A stretch of DNA of 64,000 nucleotides, taken from NCBI GenBank assembly GCA_015680685.1, contig MNCI01002993.1:364116-428115 (forward strand), written 5' to 3'. The position numbers were made by a program, and so were the translations under genes. A model generated the notes under the pieces. The model searched no databases. It was not told the DNA's origin and saw only the letters and a list, made by a program, of their open reading frames with translations. Source of the DNA: Gnetum montanum (taxonomy: Eukaryota > Streptophyta > Gnetopsida > Gnetales > Gnetaceae). How positions within the stretch are numbered: position 1 is the stretch's first letter; every line of letters begins with the position of its first letter. Positions 59,238 to 64,000 of the stretch are shown here, piece by piece.

Positions 59238-60669
59238 TACCCCCATGATTGAATAAAACTCATCCTCAAGTTCCTTACAAAATATTCAAAAGGTATGAGA
59301 TTATTGACTGAATGGAACTGTTGGCACATTTGGCCATTACATGAAGCAGTTGGAATATTTTGTTCAAAATATGAGCAAAATCTTTGGTTGTAAATTTGCA
59401 GTTTAGTATTGTGAGTAATGGGTATTCTTGGAGAAGAAAGCTTGGTAAATAATGTTGATGATTTAAGCCTTCTTGGAAAGTAAATTAAAGTACCAAGATA
59501 TTTTCTTGAGTAAAGGTTGGAATAAAAAAAGAGAAGGATTATTTACTACAAGAAAGCATACTACCTGATTAATATTGGCAAAATAAACAACACTGTGGGT
59601 AGTGGATTATCAAAAATCGGCTAAAGAATCCAACTGGTTTTGAATTCATAATTATCAAAGGGTGTAAAGGTTTTTGTATTGCAGAAAACCCAAATTCATG
59701 TATGACCTAAGACCCATTGTTAACGCTACTGGGAAAAACGAAATCAAAAAAAAAAAAACAGAGCTGAATGCCACGGTATTGAGGTGTTTCCTTTGGCTTG
59801 CTGGTTCTGGACTATGTTCACGTACCAGTCGGAGCTATGTTGCTGACTCATCAGACGCCAAACCTAAGTTCGTGAAGCGCATGGGAGGTCCTTCTTGCAC
59901 CGCTGAGCCATTTTAATAGGGGTTTCAAGCAGCAATCGTGTGGAGAAAATCGGACAGAACTGAGGCCAATGGAGGGCAGAACATAGAGATTAAACAACAA
60001 AGAAAAAATTGAAACCCTCTGTATACAATACATGGAGAAAGACATCCGGTTTTGTTCGGGCCCCAATTCTATTTTTGTCGCAGGCCGTAGCAGTTTCAGT
60101 TGCGCGGGCAGCAATGGCTCTAAAGGTTCCTGCGGTTTCAGCGGCTGCAGATTCATAACACATTCATCCCTAGTCCTGTAATCAATGACAATGGTGGAGA
60201 CAAACAAAAATAAGAAATGCAGGAAGCCCTAAACCAATTTTGGGGGCAAAACAAAAAAAATCTCTAGCAATCAAAACCCTTTGTTTGGGACAGTATGCTC
60301 AGCGTGTCGTTCTTCAAGAAAACCCTTCTTCTCTAGCACGTAACGGCAAAGCCAGATGCAGTTGCAAAGCCTTCTCCTATGGTGATCGTCAGTTACGGTT
60401 TTGTAGGGCCTTATTGCGCAGTGGCAGTTCGAATCTACGGTTTGGGATGATGCTGCATTTTGAATCTTGATTCAAACATGTGTCGGTTCTTACAGGTTTT
60501 GTGCAGAAATGAGAGAAAGACCGTTGTCTTGGAACTATGATTGAGCCTCTACGCAATTTACAGGGAAGACAAGAAGAATCGACGTAACTTTGCCGCTTTC
60601 ACCAAGAATTATTTGATTACTTCTGCCGCTCAAAGTATATGGTTAAGATGGAGTATAAATTAACCAACA

Positions 60670-60686
60670 ATATATATATATATATC
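60670..60686. repeat. (TA)n microsatellite
   Basis: Eight to nine TA dinucleotides in the U3 of the long solo LTR. Confidence 0.9.
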
Positions 60687-61028
60687 CATCATATGAAGTA
60701 CCCATTGTATGAAGTCTTGATTTAAAAACTTGCCTTCAATTATCCCAAGTCATGAAAAATTATTTTAAAACATATAAGTTACTACCCATAAAAAAAATTT
60801 GCAATATTGATTATCCCATTACATTTAATATCACATTACATTAATGTTAACATAAAATTCTCCTAATTTTATGCATAACTTCCTAACTCCCTAACTACAT
60901 AACTTTCTCCTAGCTTGTTGGGCAAGTAATCTTCTAATTGGTTAGTCAAGTTACTTAAAGAAAAGTTATGTGAGATATTTTCAGATTTTTTTTTTGAAAT
61001 TGTAACTTCCCTACCTACCTTTGAACCC

Positions 61029-61036
61029 TATAAAAG
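61029..61036 (+). promoter_or_regulatory. TATA box of the long solo LTR
   Basis: TATAAAAG in the context ACCCTATAAAAGGGC, followed by a purine-rich GGAGAGAGAAAAAAAGGGGG stretch. It places U3 at about 1.7 kb and R-U5 at about 1.3 kb. Confidence 0.7.
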
Positions 61037-62305
61037 GGCTTCAAGGAGAGAGAAAAAAAGGGGGAATCTCATTAGTGGATAAGGACTTTTGGAGGGAATA
61101 ATTGGGATTTCATACATCACTTAGAAGACTTTTGGGAGGTCTCATACATCAAACTTGGGCTCTCACTTAGAGACATACTCGAGGTCTTGAGAAGAGCTTT
61201 GTAAAGAAATTGTGAACGATGATTGCTTGCAAGATGGCTAGAATAAAGATTTTAGCCTCTTTGTCATGGTCCTATGAGTTATGCATTTCATTTTTTGTTT
61301 TGGTTAAATTTTTTAGCTAGTGGTTTAGATAGTATCATCCTTGGCAAGTAATTTTGGGATTTTTAGATTGCTCTTATTGTTCTTGTTGCCCGATAGAAAT
61401 TTCTATTAAAATTTTGCCATAGAAGCGCTTGTGTTTAAAAGCCTTGAGAGCATTTTAATAGTAAATTCTGTTATTGTGTAATGTGTGGGAACTGCTATTG
61501 AAATTTTTTTAAGAGAGCCTCTATTTGTAGTCACGTCATTGAACAATTCAGTAGTTGAGAGGGTTCAGAGAATCTTTGGTATTTTGATGGGACCAGAATA
61601 GCTTCTTTTTATCCTTAAAGTGAATTCTCGTGATTTTTCAATCAGAAATTGTCAAGTTTTTCAAAGGTTCTATTTAAATGCAATCGTTGACATCTATTAT
61701 CTAGCCAAAATAGAGTCTTGTACGTGGTAGTTTACACAGCAATTTTTGGTAGCATAGTAGGATTGTCTTGAAGATATTACTTGTTTGAGCCTTGGAAGTT
61801 TGAACAATTCGTAGATATTGAATTTGGGATAGCTTTATTGCGAAGTGTTTACTCGTGCCATTTTACCTTATTTAAATATTTGAGATCTACACAAATCTAC
61901 TTTCTTTTCTTTTTGCTTATTTCCATCGAATCTTGCTCTATTTCTAGTTTTCTTGTGGAACTATCTCTTTCTCTAGGGAAAATTAGGAGTAGATTGTGGA
62001 GTTGTGCTCAAATGTTTTTGCAAAATTTTATTTGTTACAAGTAGGTATTATAAGGACCGCGTAGACTAGGAAGTTGAACAAAATAGGAAATTTTCAACAC
62101 CTCACAGTACTGGGCAAAGTTGGCTGAATCTCTTTAAAGTAAGTCATTTGTAGTTTACACACAATGCAATCGTTACATTTCTCACAACCGCACGCCGCAA
62201 CAACACACACACATACTCACATTAACTACTGAGTTTATTTGGAGGTATCTGGGCCTTGGTGTTGTCAGAGACCAGTAGGCACCTAAATCCTATTCGAGGA
62301 CACTT

Positions 62306-62336
62306 GTTGGCGGTCGCGTCCCAAACAATCGCCAAC
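62306..62336. other. Terminal hairpin of the long solo LTR
   Basis: GTTGGCG is followed 17 nt later by CGCCAAC, giving a short stem at the very end of the LTR. It overlaps the terminal inverted repeat. Confidence 0.55.
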
Positions 62337-64000
62337 AGGAACTAATGGAATGACATGTGAATGGATCATCATTACAAGACAAGATAAAACTGGGGTTCAT
62401 GATAACAAGAGTGAACACATTATACATTTTACGTTAGGCCTTATTTGGTAGCTGAGAAAGAGAGAGAGAGAAAAAGAACTTTTGCTACTACCAACGCCAA
62501 GATTGCACCTTTCATTATCCATCCATAAGGGCACCATTGATCTTGCTCCTTACATAGCTACTTCAGCACTTCTCCATTCCAAGTGTTCTCTCTAGATCCA
62601 ATCTATTGTTATATGATTATCATCTGCACACAAAACACAGTATGATATTAGCAAGGGTAAATGAATCACATTGCAATTTATACCTTGCTTCAGTGAAAGG
62701 TCCATTGGCTGAGTTGTGGTATGGCTGATACGGGTCTAGAGATATAATTATGGTGACAACCGAAGGTGTAGGGGTTAAGAAAAAATCAAAAAAATTTGGT
62801 CAAAACCCCCATGACTAAGAGTGAAGCTCCAGTAGTGATAGAATGGATAAAGAAAAAGAACAAGAAAGATGGAGAAAAAGAGACAACTATAACGTTAATG
62901 AAATGGATGTCAAGATGGAAATGAAAAAAATAGAAATGATTGCAAAAAAATGTTAAGGAAAAGAATTTAACTAATGCACCAAATAGGAATGTCAATGGGT
63001 CCTCCCCAAAGTAGGCTCATGCCCTTAATGCCCTAACAAATCCACATTCAAAGAGTTCGTAGGCTCTGCAAATGTCATTTGAAACAAGAGTTAAAGTCTT
63101 AACCGCAAGAATTTACCAAATAGAAAATAATGCGTCAACCAAAATATATACTAATGATACAACTGGCAATGAGGTGAACAATGGAGAGAAGGATGAAGAG
63201 AGGAGAATGGAATGGAATCCCAAGAATAAGGTGGTGTACAGCCCCTTGTGGATTTCATGATTAATGTAACCTAATAGATCCCATTTCAAGTCTGGCCTCA
63301 AACAAACCACATCCAGTGACTTCGCATTAATGCATTCGGCCAATCCATCCCCTTGGAGTAACAAGAATGCCTTCCCAAAGAGCCACCACCATTCTGATGA
63401 AACGAAGGAGAAGAGAATGGGAAGTGATAAGGGCCTTAGTTAGAGGGAACATTTTTATTTTAGTTCCATAACCAGTGCTTGTAGCCCAAATGATTATTTC
63501 ATCTAAGGGGTGTGCTTTGAATTCTCATTATTTTTCTTTGTTTTTTTTTTGGTTTTCTATGTTTATACGTGAGAACCACACCATGCAAAGACTTTGTTAT
63601 TTTTATTAGCTCAGTTTCTCGATAATGGAGCAATGTCAGAATGAGAAGGAAAACTCAAGAAGAACACATCCAAGCACCCAGGAGAATGGCCAACACAAAT
63701 GCATCAAGTTCCCTTGAAGTCACAACCTTTTTAATCCTTGAGTCCTTCCTCAGTTTGAGAAATGCCCAGTCACCGATTCGTTAGAGTTCTTATTTAGAAA
63801 GGGACTGTACATTTCCAAGCCGAGAGAGACCATAGAAATTTGTGGATGAATGGATGAAGTGGACTCATTTCCTATCATATCAAAAGAACCATACCTTAGT
63901 ATCAACATCATAACTTAAAGATAAAAACCAAACATTAGAAATCAATATAAAAATAGTTTATATCATCATGAAGAACACTTATTAAATGACAAACTTAATA

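Larger units (their letters stand above)
59319..62337 (+). mobile_element. Long solo LTR, 3019 bp, unrelated family
   Basis: Ends are TGTTGGC and GCCAACA (7-bp perfect inverted termini), with the 5-bp target duplication GGAAC on both sides (59314-59318, 62338-62342). No terminal direct repeats are seen within it, so it is read as one LTR, not a small complete element. A TATA box is at 61029. The stretch 59750-60600 is richer in GC than the window and contains short frames without recognised domains, including 118 codons on the minus strand at 59851-60207. It could be captured genic sequence. Confidence 0.82.
59238..64000 (-). mobile_element. 3' interior of Athila-like element 2 (continues past window)
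   Basis: 59238-59318 and 62343-64000 together are collinear with the non-coding 3' segment of element 1 (49184 to about 50960). The 3019 bp between are a later insertion. Pol should lie beyond 64000 on the minus strand. Confidence 0.85.

Noticed and set aside
59851-60207. 118-codon minus-strand frame in the long solo LTR
   Set aside because: No recognisable domain; probably chance openness in a GC-richer stretch, though captured sequence is possible.
1-64000. CRISPR array, bacterial operons or ribosomal RNA genes
   Set aside because: Spacing and sequence of the tandem arrays do not fit CRISPR, and the content is plainly plant nuclear; no rRNA-like segment was seen.

Overview
This window is nuclear DNA from a large, repeat-packed plant genome. 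The evidence is plant-type retrotransposons of the Tat and Athila branches of Ty3/gypsy, Ty1/copia elements with an initiator-tRNA-Met type primer site, RTE-like and L1-like LINEs, tRNA-derived SINE-like copies, a MITE, a plant subtilase fragment and GT-AG introns. The sequence is AT-rich, and nearly every element is old, nested and full of stops. Many signature sites are changed by C-to-T or G-to-A transitions, as expected of anciently methylated DNA. A conifer or other gymnosperm is a reasonable guess but is not proven. I found no gene that is clearly intact.

Layout. 1-5131: a degenerate seven-exon gene of unknown function (+), preceded by an N gap. 5440-9080: a tandem repeat and an antisense Tat-like gag-protease relic. 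9.7-13.0 kb: tandem repeats and a truncated copia LTR (-). 13.3-16.5 kb: a LINE (-) flanked by inverted copies of a short repeat, then three SINE-like copies. 19163-36180: a second copy of the seven-exon gene, on the minus strand, broken by two dated insertions: a 1015-bp solo LTR (TSD ATGAA) and a 12.3-kb copia element (TSD TAACT). The copia element itself holds a further solo LTR, a copia gag, a subtilase pseudogene, a PIF1-like helicase C-terminus with a duplicated and inverted structure, and a near-perfect palindromic MITE. 36.5-44.8 kb: tandem repeats (155, about 190 and about 12 bp periods) followed by a Tat pol (+) with two RNase H-like regions. 46.9-48.2 kb: an RTE-like LINE fragment (-). 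48308-57040: a structurally near-complete Athila-like element (-). 57.4-58.4 kb: an unrecognised coiled-coil-like ORF relic (+). 58444-64000: the 3' end of a second Athila-like element (-), split by a 3019-bp solo LTR with TSD GGAAC.

Most interesting result. The two seven-exon copies, on opposite strands, are collinear exon by exon, with nearly equal exon lengths and introns at the same places. Removing the two insertions restores homology across the joins in the second copy. The protein family is not one I recognise. It looks like an undescribed spliced gene family, either a host family that decayed or an element-borne accessory gene. The remaining regions mostly illustrate successive nested transposition and local rearrangement.
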